Shown here one piece after another: positions 21,101 through 30,125 of a DNA stretch of 64,000 nt (position 1 is its first letter; every line of letters starts with the position of its first letter). The stretch is from the NCBI RefSeq assembly GCF_000264995.1, contig NW_006767446.1:65333-129332 (forward strand). The letters run 5' to 3'. A model generated the notes under the pieces. That model made no database searches. It worked only from the letters and a program-made list of their open reading frames with translations, and was not told the DNA's origin. A program made the translations under genes and the position numbers. Origin of the DNA: Punctularia strigosozonata HHB-11173 SS5. Lineage: Eukaryota > Basidiomycota > Agaricomycetes > Corticiales > Punctulariaceae.

Positions 21101-22399
21101 CCCGCCTCGCACGATGGCGCTAACCGAGACAAGTCCAATAGGCATCTCCTTTGCATACAGCACGTTCTGGAGGCTAATGCGCACAAGATCCTTGGGTCCT
21201 GGGAGCTCGATAGAGACAGTTCCTTCACCCGTTGCGAAGAATTCGCGGCCGTCGGCTGATGCGACGGGGATCGGGGTGATTGGCCTGAAAGTCGTGAACT
21301 TCGTCCGGTCGGGTTCGAAGTGGCGACTGGCTCCGGAATCAAGGATGCGGCTGACGCTTGGGTTGGCCAGTCTCGCTTCCTCGACCTTGGCGAAGTCGGT
21401 TGCGACCGGGAATGCAAATTCGCGGATGACGGATGTAGAATCGGGTGCGGCTGCCGCGGCGGCAGTCACGGAAGTTTCGTTTGTAGTTGCTGCTGCGGCG
21501 GTACTCTTGGGCTTGCCGCCTCCACTCTTCGCGCTGTTCAGAATCTGCTTCCAGTTTGCCGGCCGCTGTCCCTGTTTTCCTCCCCCTTTCGCCCAGCAGT
21601 CCTCGCGCCAGTGACCGACCTTTCCGCAATTCGTGCAGGTGTCGCCAGACTTGTCACGTGCAGTGCCGTTCTGACGCCGCTTTGGCTGGTTTGCACGGGC
21701 CGAATAGGCCTCCGAAGCTTTCTGACGCTTGTTCAGGCTCTCGTCGTCGCGCGCGATGGATCTGATGACGTTCACTAGCTCGTGAGGCTTGAGAGACTTT
21801 TTGTTTGCGATGGATTCGGCAAGGAGAGTGCGGATGGTTTGTCGATATGATGTGGGGAGGAGGCGGATGACTGCGGCGATCTCATTCGGTTCGTCGAGGA
21901 CTCCGCCGGCATTGGCGTATCTCGCCTTCAGCTCTTCTAACTGGTCGAGTGTCTCGCGCGGATCACCGCCATCAGCGGTGGTGAGCGCATTGATTTCGTC
22001 AAGGATGTTGATCTGGGATAGGGCGCCGGTATTCTCATGCTGTCCGCACAGAATCTTCCAGGCCTCCGCGGCGCTCGCCGTGCCCACAATGCGAAGCTTC
22101 AGGCTCGCCGGTACGGTTTGGTAGAAGACCGTCTTGATTTTCTCATTCCGCTGATCCCACAAGTCGTAGGCATCATCGTACTCCTCCACAGCCTTATCGT
22201 ACTTCGCGACGTCCTCCGATTTGGCCTTGTCGCCAGGTGGGGTAGGTTTGACAGGGGGTTTAGCACGGCCGTCAAGGAAGCGCAGTAATCTCTTGCTTCG
22301 GATGGCTGATGTGACTTCCGCCTTCCAGAGAACCCAGTTGCCGCCATCGGCGCTGAGCTTCGGAAGCTTCGTGTAGGAGAAGTCATCGCGTGAGTCCAT
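18134..22399 (-). CDS. Copia gag-pol polyprotein (1421 aa)
   Basis: One open frame, as usual for Ty1/copia elements. Order along the protein: a gag region with a CCHC zinc knuckle near residue 260 (CTNCGKVGHWREDC), a protease motif near 350 (LDSGASRHF), the integrase zinc domain and catalytic core (about 480-760, with DVWGPSPVETFGGKRYYVLH), a reverse transcriptase with DSIDFDNAYLNSKLD and HVDDCAIIGSG, and an RNase H domain ending near the C-terminus. It is fossil or mobile DNA, not a host function. Confidence 0.95.
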   Translation of the reverse strand: MDSRDDFSYTKLPKLSADGGNWVLWKAEVTSAIRSKRLLRFLDGRAKPPVKPTPPGDKAKSEDVAKYDKAVEEYDDAYDLWDQRNEKIKTVFYQTVPASLKLRIVGTASAAEAWKILCGQHENTGALSQINILDEINALTTADGGDPRETLDQLEELKARYANAGGVLDEPNEIAAVIRLLPTSYRQTIRTLLAESIANKKSLKPHELVNVIRSIARDDESLNKRQKASEAYSARANQPKRRQNGTARDKSGDTCTNCGKVGHWREDCWAKGGGKQGQRPANWKQILNSAKSGGGKPKSTAAAATTNETSVTAAAAAAPDSTSVIREFAFPVATDFAKVEEARLANPSVSRILDSGASRHFEPDRTKFTTFRPITPIPVASADGREFFATGEGTVSIELPGPKDLVRISLQNVLYAKEMPIGLVSVSAIVRGGFKAHFEHRGCRIISPKGELVMTVPERNGLYPIGAQPVAKRPAGETAMGATVKMTLRDFHNRMGHAGAAELKRMVAEGIVKGVELTDTEMPLCESCIEGKHAAAPFPSERRSPPATRYGERVHSDVWGPSPVETFGGKRYYVLHIDDYSDETILVLLRSKDEVFTVYRAYEAWAKQHRGVVAIGEHQSDRGGEYSSNEFLAYLKSQGTVARRTVHDSPAQNGKAERLNRTIVEHARAMRLEADLPKALWGEAVMHAAWLRNRTKTKNTPGSTPFEKATGRKPDLSTLPIFGARVWVKIDAASKLDAKSKEARWVGFDTMSKGHRIWWPGTPRISVEQNIIFAEEDCSVRVPLEGESLPASERNAPETPDAEREHNTIKPSVSEAAPANPETVPKPDEPTLRRSDRVRKPSPWAQALRNDIATTGGRGAQAVPSSVLPELQDTNAEEEHLERGLMAALLDEGSAFAFAAMPGDEPSAREALRGPQSEEWRASMQAEIDALKRNEVFDGPMEAPKGANVVRSHWVLKKKRDETNEVRKLKSRVVAGGNTQVHGVDYTETSSPTIRLSTLRFLLAFAAERGYVIDSIDFDNAYLNSKLDTVIYMRQPPGFEVPGKENWVLRLKKALYGLKQAGRQWYLTLCELLVDELGFTRCESDPAVFYVFEDWLTLVLGIHVDDCAIIGSGQRETTALIDAVGERYSITRLGAMRWFVGLEIHRDLGARTLTVGQGAYIDTIVDRFRMADATPLTVPADPHANLFVDVTDADREEMKKRPYARLIGSLMYAAIATRPDIMFAVSTLARFMSDPAVAHWNAAKRVLRYLIGTRDYVLTFGTDNDGGGLACFSDADWASQPHRHSITGWVFTYNGAAISWSSRKQTLLALSTTEAELIASASACRELVWMRRLFFEFGKTAPIVTNCDNQSTITLLKSGAMNARTKHIDIHYLFAHELVTSGSITLQHCPTNDMVADALTKPLPRAKVEHFAHLLGLRRTA

Positions 22400-22417
22400 C
22401 GTATCTTGACAGGCCGC

Positions 22418-22431
22418 CAGGGCTCATAACC
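22418..22431 (-). other. Primer-binding site of the copia element
   Basis: Directly inside the 5' LTR the minus strand reads GGTTATGAGCCCTG. GGTTATGAGCCC is complementary to the anticodon-arm region of eukaryotic initiator-Met tRNA (GGGCTCATAACC), the half-tRNA priming known for copia-type elements. Confidence 0.8.
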
Positions 22432-22792
22432 TAATGAAGGTGTACGAGAGACGGGACGGAGCGCGAACGGAACGAGCAGGCGGTCTAGTAGATAAGTAAG
22501 TCTCACTGCTCGGATGTGGGAGCGAGTGTGCATTCGTGTACCTAGTAGATAAGTAACTACGGTACATTAGCTCTCGGCACAGGGTATACAGGCAACAGAA
22601 GAACTCACGTCTCACTGCTCGGATGTGGGAGCGAGTGAGACGTGTGCTCGCGAAAAGGAGACGGTTATCTGAAGGCGGAAGTATAAATTTTTGTATCCTA
22701 ATAAGTCCATACCACGCGAGGGCGCGCGCGCCGCGCGCACAACGGCCAACACGGCGTCCGCTTGCATGCCCATCAACCATCTATCTCCAACA
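22432..22792 (-). repeat. 5' LTR of the copia element
   Basis: 361 bp, minus strand. Pair of 17766-18126, with the same ends. Confidence 0.9.
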
Positions 22793-22797
22793 AGGCG
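22793..22797. repeat. Target-site duplication of the copia element (right)
   Basis: AGGCG, identical to 17761-17765. Confidence 0.85.
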
Positions 22798-22862
22798 CGC
22801 TGCAGTAATGACTCCAGTAAGTATTGACAGGCTATCGTTATGACGACAGGCGCACCATGAGG

Positions 22863-25800
22863 TCAATCGCGGTTCACCTTGGGCCGTTTCGAGGCGGGGC
22901 TCGATGAATCGTCTTCCGGGGTGGGATTGAATGGGATTGCAGGACCGAATTTGCCAGGTACGGTCTTGATCTGCAACTTCCGAGGAGTTTCCAGCTTCGT
23001 TCGGTGGAGCGTTCTGTCGGTCTCCTGCGACGATGCGGCGTCGATATGCGCGTCCGGCGAAGAAGCCACTTGACCAGTGACCGGGCTAGCTGTGGTGGGC
23101 GGCAGTCTTTCACGGTACCTGGCCTTGATGGTTTCCGAGTGACGGTCGAAGAGCTTAAGGACTTGATCGTGGAGGACGCCGGGCGTGAAGTAGTTATAGT
23201 TCTTATATGAGAAAATAAGGAGATCCCACCACTCCTTCACGAGGTCCCCCAAGTCTGCCAGATCCGGGTGAAAGACAGGAATGACGAACTTGTCCACGCT
23301 GGAGGGATCCTCAAAAGCTTCCCTTTTGTTGTATTGAAGGACGTGATCCAAGGAGGAGTCGAAAAGACAATAAACAGTGGTGTGCAACCTTTGTGCTTCG
23401 ACATTGCCTGGTGGGGGATCTTTGCACAACTCCTCGCGCCATTCGCCATTACCCTTGCGTGTCAGGCACAGATAGACCAAAACCCAGAAGAAAGATTCGA
23501 TGTCGTGGATGACGGTCTGCTTCAATTTCTCGCCTGGCTTTCTCCGTGATCCGTTCGGACAATATTGTTGACCACCGAAAAGTTCGGCACTCATGAAAGC
23601 CTTAGTGCCCTGCGAAAGATGATCAGACTGCGATCAACCGGGTATGGCTGCACAAGACGCACTGTGCGCACGAGAGAGTCCACACCATCATCCATTTCCG
23701 GCCAGGATTTCTATTACGTTGTGAACAAGATATTTGATTTGACCGTGCGTCCCGGACTCACCGTTGGTATGAAATCTTCTACGGATCGCTTCATATAAAT
23801 GTGAGTCACCGCCGAACACGTTTGAAATAGCGGGACCATACCTCGCCTGACCATGTCTCATCAACGGTTGTTACAAACTGGAAGGCTGCCTTTGCATGTG
23901 GGAAACAAGCCAGCAGATTTGACGCTGTAGTCCGAGAGATTTCTACATCGCCTAGCTTCGCCATTTGCACAAGTGTTTCGCATTGACTATCATCCGCCTG
24001 TGGGAAAGGATACGTAGCTCGGCACCCCTCCATTCTCCTTGAGTGATCAAGGTCAATCATGCAGCCAGCATATTTGCCGTCCGACTGGGGTACGATGATG
24101 TTACCGGGACTGATATCTCTATGGAGAACTTCTTTGAGCCACAGAAGTTGATGTCCTACGTCCACGCCGATCAGATTTGCATTGATGAAGGCGCGGGTCC
24201 TGCGAAAGGGTTTCTCACCTCTTATGGCATCGCGCATACCATCCAAGAGCTGGGAAATATTCTTGAATCTCTTGATGGCAAAGCCGCGTGTGGCCATCAA
24301 CGTGTAGCTCCGAATGCGCTCCTCGGGCTGGTGAAAATCATCCAGAATGTGAAGCGTCTTGTCGTCTACCATGGCGATATGAACCACTTTATCGTTAACG
24401 TGCACGTCTTCATACGTCCTCTTCTTGGATTTCGACGTGTCGCCGTCACCCATGTCCGCGGGCTTGTCGGGGGTCACGCCTTGTCGAATCAGTTTCACGG
24501 TGCTGTCGAGAGCGCCTCCAACGTAAGCGTCCACTGAATACACGATTTTGACCACGGGAGCGTCATCCGGAAGGTCTGGTAGAAGGTCTGCTTCCAAGGC
24601 AGAGCCTGCGAGGCGCCACAGCTTTTTGAGAACAAAGAACTGTTCATGTAGACGTTAGTCGGAGATACGTGCCAAAGTGGGTGTCCTTACCTCTTTGGTC
24701 TCGACGTCTTGCACCTCCCACACCGTCGTCCCGCTGCTGCACATCACCCCCGAACGAGCGAGGCTGAGAGAATCCACAGTGCGGAACACTTGCTTGGACT
24801 GATCGGGCCTCTGTACGGTGATTTCCCATCGTGTCTTGTATATGGAACCCCTGAAGTCGGCCGGTACGACAGACGGGTCCGTGGGGTCGACGACTTCCCA
24901 ATCGCCCTCGTCGTAAACTACTGTAGCATCGTCATCTCCATCGCCTGAGCCTTTAGCGCGGCGATCCGCGGCATCTGAGCCTTTCACCCTGCGCAGCAGT
25001 TTCATATCCGGGTCCCAGCCCACACGCTCAGGCGGCATCTGCGAAATCGACATGATGATCCGAACGAACATGAGGGGTTGCTGGGCACGGCCGCGTCAAG
25101 GAAGGTTTAAGCAGGGGCCGGAGGGGCGCACCTCGTGTATGTCGATGACGGCCTGGGTGCCTATCAAGCCAGACCTGTCGCATAGCCAGACCGAGAGCTT
25201 CGTGCCGCATAAAAGAAGTCCGATGACGAAGCGACGATTGATCTGTTCGCTGAGGACCAGACGTATATATCTGCACAATTGGGCGAGGGCGTCCGCGACG
25301 GTAGCTTCGTCCGAATCCTTCTTGACTTCCACCGGGACTTGAACGCGTAACCAATGCGGGCGGGGCTGATATAGTACGGCACATCAGCGTGAGCCACTGA
25401 GGAGACAAAGGATGCTATCGGTGAAGACGAACCTGTTCCACTTGCTCCTGCTTCCGCTCTGGGTGCTTCGGGGCGACCCTAAGGGTGGCCAAAATATCAG
25501 AGCGGAGCCTCGCCGCCGCCTCGTTGTCAGAAAGCGGAACAACGTTCGCGCCATTCACCCAATCCACATGCGTTCCCGGAGTCAGGTTGAACTCTTCGAG
25601 CATCTCACCGATTTCGCTCGCGTGTTTGAGAAACGGCTCATAGAGCTCTTTCTCTGCGGAGATGTGTTCTGGAAAATCAACCCAGCGTTTATTGACGTAT
25701 CGTTGTGCTTTGAGCTTGTCCAAGACAAGCTCAGCGACGTCCGGTTCGACGCAAAGAATGTGATCCAGGAACTCTTTGGTGGAAACGGTGCAGGTATGCT

Positions 25801-25972
25801 TGTACAATTCGGCGGCTACTACGGTCTTCATGTGATCCAACGTTGGGGAACCGGTCTTGGAATGGTGATTGGAGGTATGAGGAGTGTCGCCGACTTGTCG
25901 AGCGTCGCTGGCCCGTGCCTGCGAGTCGGCGTCACAGAACGAGATGAGTGGCGGGTTGGCTGGGAGGACCAT
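22863..25972 (-). CDS. FunK1 fungal-type protein kinase, copy 4 (897 aa)
   Basis: FunK1-family kinase. Seven exons: 25972-25433, 25365-25132, 25080-24691, 24639-24219, 24155-23842, 23710-23663 and 23609-22863. Parts in order: N-terminal region, WLRVQVPVEVKKD, WEITVQRPDQ, RIRSYTLMATRGFAIKRF, the catalytic loop VLHRDISPGNIIV with MIDLDHSR in place of DFG, KSWPEMDDGVDSLVRT (a 48-nt exon, same length as in copy 2), then GTKAFMSAELFGG, HDIESFFWVLVYL and a basic C-terminal tail. It belongs to a different subtype from copies 1 and 2 (HSR after MIDLD; NYNYFTPGVLHDQ). The donor after WSGE (23841) is a choice: an alternative a few codons later would lengthen the exon. The copia 5' LTR ends 70 bp beyond the stop and may supply or disturb 3' processing. 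Confidence 0.85.
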
Positions 25973-25987
25973 GGGTTAGGGTTTATT
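25973..25987 (-). promoter_or_regulatory. Telobox abutting FunK1-4 start
   Basis: The sense strand reads AATAAACCCTAACCC and then ATG. AAACCCTAA is the full telobox, and CCCTAACCC is also a short stretch of the common telomere repeat. Position and core are shared with FunK1-1. Confidence 0.5.
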
Positions 25988-26790
25988 GCTGTTGAAATCG
26001 CAGCGTGGGGCATACGGTCGCACATCCCTCAGCTTAAATACGAAGGCTCAACTATCCGCCACACCAGCGACTCACAGTCGGTGGGTCCAAGGGAGGGTCA
26101 CGGCGAGTCATCACTATCAACTACAATCAGTAGGTCGTGTGCTGGAACGACTAGATATGGGCTGCATTGTACCGCCGCCTCTGCTGCCGATCGTTTCTGC
26201 ACTGCGCTGAGCATGCATCTTCTCATTATTCTTCGGGGCCGTCCGTTGATCCATGGACATTTTCACCCTCAATAGGTATGAACTCTCCGGACCGCCAGAT
26301 CACTGTGCGCATATCGCGATACATATGCTCTTCGTTCGCCCTAAATTGGCATACACAATGGCTAGCCCCAGTTCTGCGATCAGCGATATCGCGGATTCCC
26401 GTCTCATTGATCTCCTGGTTTGGTATAGTGATCTTTACACGAGCCCATATGGGTGGGTACATCGATGGAGAAAGGGGGAGCTTTCACTTGTTATGGCGAA
26501 CAACATGTTCGTCGTAATTACCGGAGAGGCTATATGATAACCTCCATCGCGTTCAATAGAATCTGATGCACAGCGCAGCACACGCGAAGAGGAAGTGGCA
26601 GGAGGGTGCTCGCCAGCGATGTTCTTAACGAGGTCTGCATGTTCTCAGAGGGAATGATCCCGAGGTATGCGTTAGAACCTGTGTTCGCGAGGCTACGCCT
26701 ACATGTCCACTTAGTACCGATCAACTATTGTCGGAACGAAGCGCGCACCGGTGTCCAGGCGACAGAATTCGAGGCAACAACGCCATCAAG
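25988..26790. other. Upstream region of FunK1-4 and end of FunK1-5
   Basis: No gene is supported. 26010-26130 is the likely promoter of FunK1-4. 26130-26790 holds only short frames. Confidence 0.4.
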
Positions 26791-28150
26791 TCAACATGAG
26801 ACCGGACACGAGCCGAAGTCACCCAGGCCAGATTCGGGGCGGGTTACAGCAGAATCCCGATTTTCCTGCAAAGACGCAGCGTCAAGCTGATTGTCCGATC
26901 TTGCTGCCGTGCATGCATCCATTGCGCAGGCCTCGGTAGACGTCCTCCGTTCACAGAACTCGGTCTTGATGGTTCCCCATTGACGTTCAAAGAGCTCGAT
27001 GACTTGGTCGTGTAGGACGCCAGGCGTGAAGTAGTTGTAGTTCATATACGAGAAAATAAGGAGATCCCACCACTCCTTCACGAGGTCCCCCAAGTCTGCC
27101 AGATCCAGGTGAAAGATAGGAATGACGAACTTGTCCACGCTGGAGGGATCCTGAAAAGCTTCCCTTTTGTTGTATTGAAGGACGTGGTCCGAGGAGGAGT
27201 CGAAAAGACAATAGACGACAGTGTGGAGTCTTTGTGCTTCGACGTTGCCTCGTGGGGGATCTTTACACAACTCCTCGCGCCATTTGCCATCACCCCGGCA
27301 CGTCAGGCACAGATAGACCAAAACCCAGAAGAAAGATTCGATGTCGTGGATGACGGTTTGCTTCAATTTCTCCCCTGGCTTTCTCCGTGATCTGTTCGGA
27401 GAATATTGTTGACCACCGAAAAGTTCGCCACTCATGAAAGCCCTTGGGCCCTGCGAAAGATGATCAGCCTGCGATTAACCGGCATGGCTGCACAAGACGT
27501 ACCGTGCGCATGAGAGAGTCTGCGCCGTCATCCATTTCTGGCCAGGAGTTCTACTATGTTGTGAGCAAGATATTCGATTTGACCATGCATCCCGGACTCG
27601 CCGTTGGTATGAAATCTTCCAGGGATCGCTTCATACAGTCGTGAGTCATCGCCGAATACATTTGAGACAGCGAGACGGTACCTCGCCGGGCCAATATTTA
27701 TGTACGGCCCCCATAAGAGCGAGCACGTCGAGTTCGCTGGGAAAAGCGGCCAGCAGATTTGACGCTGTAGTCCGAGAGATTTCTATATCGAGTAGCTTCG
27801 CCATTTGCACAAATTTCTCGCACTTGATGGAATCCGCCTCTGGAAAAGGATACGTAGCTCGGCGCCCCTGAGTTTCCCTTGAGTGATCAAGGTCAATCAT
27901 ATAACCTGCCTCGCCGCCCGACTGGGGGAGGACGAAGTTGCCAGGGTTGATATCTCTATGAACAATGCCATTGAACCACAGCTCTCGATGACCTAATGCC
28001 ATTCGGTCAAACGACAGGGTGAGCATTGCCACACGCGTCCGCACCTTTGATGATAGCGTGCACAGCGTCCAAGAGCTGAGGAACGTTATTGAACATGTGG
28101 ATGGGAGCAGTCGACGTTGCATGTGGCGATCAACCGGTGAGACGCGTACC
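26791..28150 (-). pseudogene. FunK1 kinase, copy 5, 5'-truncated
   Basis: Closely related to FunK1-4. The upstream remnant (about 28150-28065) reads HMFNNVPQLLDAVHAIIK, equal to the core end RFKNISQLLDGMRDAIR. The catalytic exon (about 28005-27690) has GHRELWFNGIVHRDINPGN and MIDLDHSR. The last exon (27450-26791) starts GPRAFMSGELFGG and runs to YNYFTPGVLHDQVIELFE, then departs from FunK1-4 into an unrelated tail with its own stop. Everything before about 28150 (N-terminal region and most of the core) is absent, so it is a 5'-truncated copy unlikely to act as a kinase, although what remains is mostly in frame. Confidence 0.75.
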
Positions 28151-28209
28151 GGCGTAAGAACGGGGCGAAACCACGAATTAGGGGCAGTCACCGTTGTTCG
28201 TCCAAACAA

Positions 28210-30125
28210 GAGCAGATAGTTAACATGGTGGATATCGGTATTGCCGTACGCTACGTTTCCTGATCAACGCGACCTGCTGAACGCGATTTTATTGTTTCTA
28301 GTCCAGAAACGGTTCAACTCGACGGACGTTCCTCCACCTTCCCCCGAGCCTCCGAGTTTTCACCCTCCTCCGCCTTCTCCGCCGTCGACGTCGCCACCGA
28401 TCCGAGTCCACGTTCTTGCTCAACACGAGCGATGCTACGACCGCGACGCCGGACCACGGTATCAGGCTTCCAAGAAAAAAACCTATCCATCATCGGTCAG
28501 CTATTATAGAGGAAAGAGAGATCCTTATGGCGGCCTTACCAGTCGATCTCCCCGTGGTCGTCACGCCCGTTCACGCGCGCCATGAAGCCCAAGTGCGACC
28601 GCGGAGACGATATCCCGCTCAGCTGCATCGCAATCGTCGGCTACACAACCGGTCCTTTCCCCCTTCCCCCGGTCAACGCCGCTTTCCCCTTGTACGAAAA
28701 AAAAAGAAGGAGCGCCCCCGTCCTCCTGTCTAAACCACCCTGACGACGAATACGCCGACACAGAAACACACGAGCTGGACGCCGGGCTTGGCGGGCTCGA
28801 GCCCCCATGAGCGACGACGACGACGACGCACGAACGAACGAACGAAGATCCGGCGCCGAAGGCAGAAGAAAGACGGTCACGAGACCGAGACCCTCCCCGG
28901 AACGCAAAGGGACGCGCGCGCGTGCTAGCAGACCGACACGCCCCCGCCCCCCCTCCCCGCGAGCGGAAGAAAATGCGTGCTCCGTCGGGAGCGCGCCGTT
29001 CTGCCGCGAGCGCGCGCCGATGTCGCGCCTCCGCCCGCCCGTCCTGATCTCGGCGTCGTTGCTGCCGGTGCTCGAGGACCGTCTCCCGAGCGAGGAACGC
29101 GACGATGGTCCGGGTATGGGGTGGGCCCGGGGTGGGTGAGGTATGAGTGTGGAAAGCATGGATGCGTGGTACGGACGAGGAGGTATGCGGTTCCTGTCCA
29201 GCTGCGGGTCGTGGGTCGTCAGCGAGTGTTTTAGTACCGAGACGCAGATGACTCACCCAGGCAATCAAAGGCGGACTGCGAACATTCGTCAATGAGATGG
29301 GGCGCGGGACGTTACCGCGATATCAGGTTGGCGCGGTGGCGACCACTTTGCACGACAAGAAAACAGACATCAGTGAGTATCTCATCGAGGCCCGGAGCAC
29401 GCATTACCTACGTGTATAATCCAGCGTGTCGAGATACAACGGGATAGCGGTGTGGTGAGATCGGGCGAAAGATGGCATAGCACAGGCGATTTCGGAAGCA
29501 AACCTCGGCTCAGGCGCGGATAATGTGTTGGGCACTGCCACTGTCGCGTGGCATGCCTACGGTCGCTGCGGCCTTGCGGTGCGCGATGTCGCGATCTGAA
29601 GGTGCAGCTTGATCGTGGCTATATGCAGGACCAGTGTCGCCCAGATGGACAGAATAGGACCGAGCGACGGAGCAACACCGAGCGGATCTGCCAAAACGAC
29701 AAGGACGCGACGTTATCATGAGGTGCTCGAACCCGAAATCCGAGTTGCTGGTTCTTTGTGAACGTCTTGCCAACTTGGCCTCGTCATCCGCTCGAAGAGC
29801 AGACGACAGCGGAAATACCATGGGACGCAAAACCTCGGGATGGGCGGACCGTGCTCATCGTCATGTGCTACGGCCACCCCTCGAGAAGACCCGGCTGAGA
29901 ACATCTGACGCAGGTTCGCAGACGCGAACAGAACGCGGCCGACGGTGTGCGCCCGCTTCTCGAGACGCAGCCTGAGGAATTCCTCCCCGACGACGTCAGG
30001 TGATCCCGCGCCCCGGCCCTGCCCCAGTCGGCGGGGCGTCATACGCGACCCTGCGCGCACACCGCCGGGAACATAAAAACGGGCGGCGGCGACACGAAAG
30101 CGGCGATCCCCAACCGCACACGGGA
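28210..30125. other. GC-rich intergenic region upstream of the GH35 pair
   Basis: 28300-29250 is strongly GC-rich, with long overlapping frames on both strands that are Arg/Ser/Pro-rich and match no family I know; I read them as composition effects. 29290-30125 includes the promoter of the first GH35 gene. No gene is called. Confidence 0.45.
30071..30080 (+). promoter_or_regulatory. TATA-like box of GH35 gene 1
   Basis: ACATAAAAAC, 46-55 nt before the start codon. Matches the spacing at the second GH35 gene and at the GH28 gene. Confidence 0.45.

Larger units (their letters stand above)
17766..22792 (-). mobile_element. Ty1/copia LTR retrotransposon, looks whole
   Basis: An element of 5027 bp on the minus strand, bounded by two 361-bp LTRs and a 5-bp AGGCG duplication. 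Inside are a primer-binding site complementary to an internal piece of initiator-Met tRNA, one long gag-pol frame in copia order (protease, integrase, reverse transcriptase, RNase H) and a purine tract before the 3' LTR. I count about 3 differences between the LTRs, which points to a young insertion. It looks whole. It sits in the 3' flank of FunK1-4, with its LTR ending 70 bp beyond that gene's stop codon. Confidence 0.93.

Noticed and set aside
18485-21778. Several plus-strand frames of 100-190 codons inside the copia element
   Set aside because: Antisense to the gag-pol frame; no motifs of their own.
28561-29292. Minus-strand frame of 243 codons
   Set aside because: Biased Arg/Ser/Ala composition in GC-rich DNA, other frames equally long, no recognisable motif.
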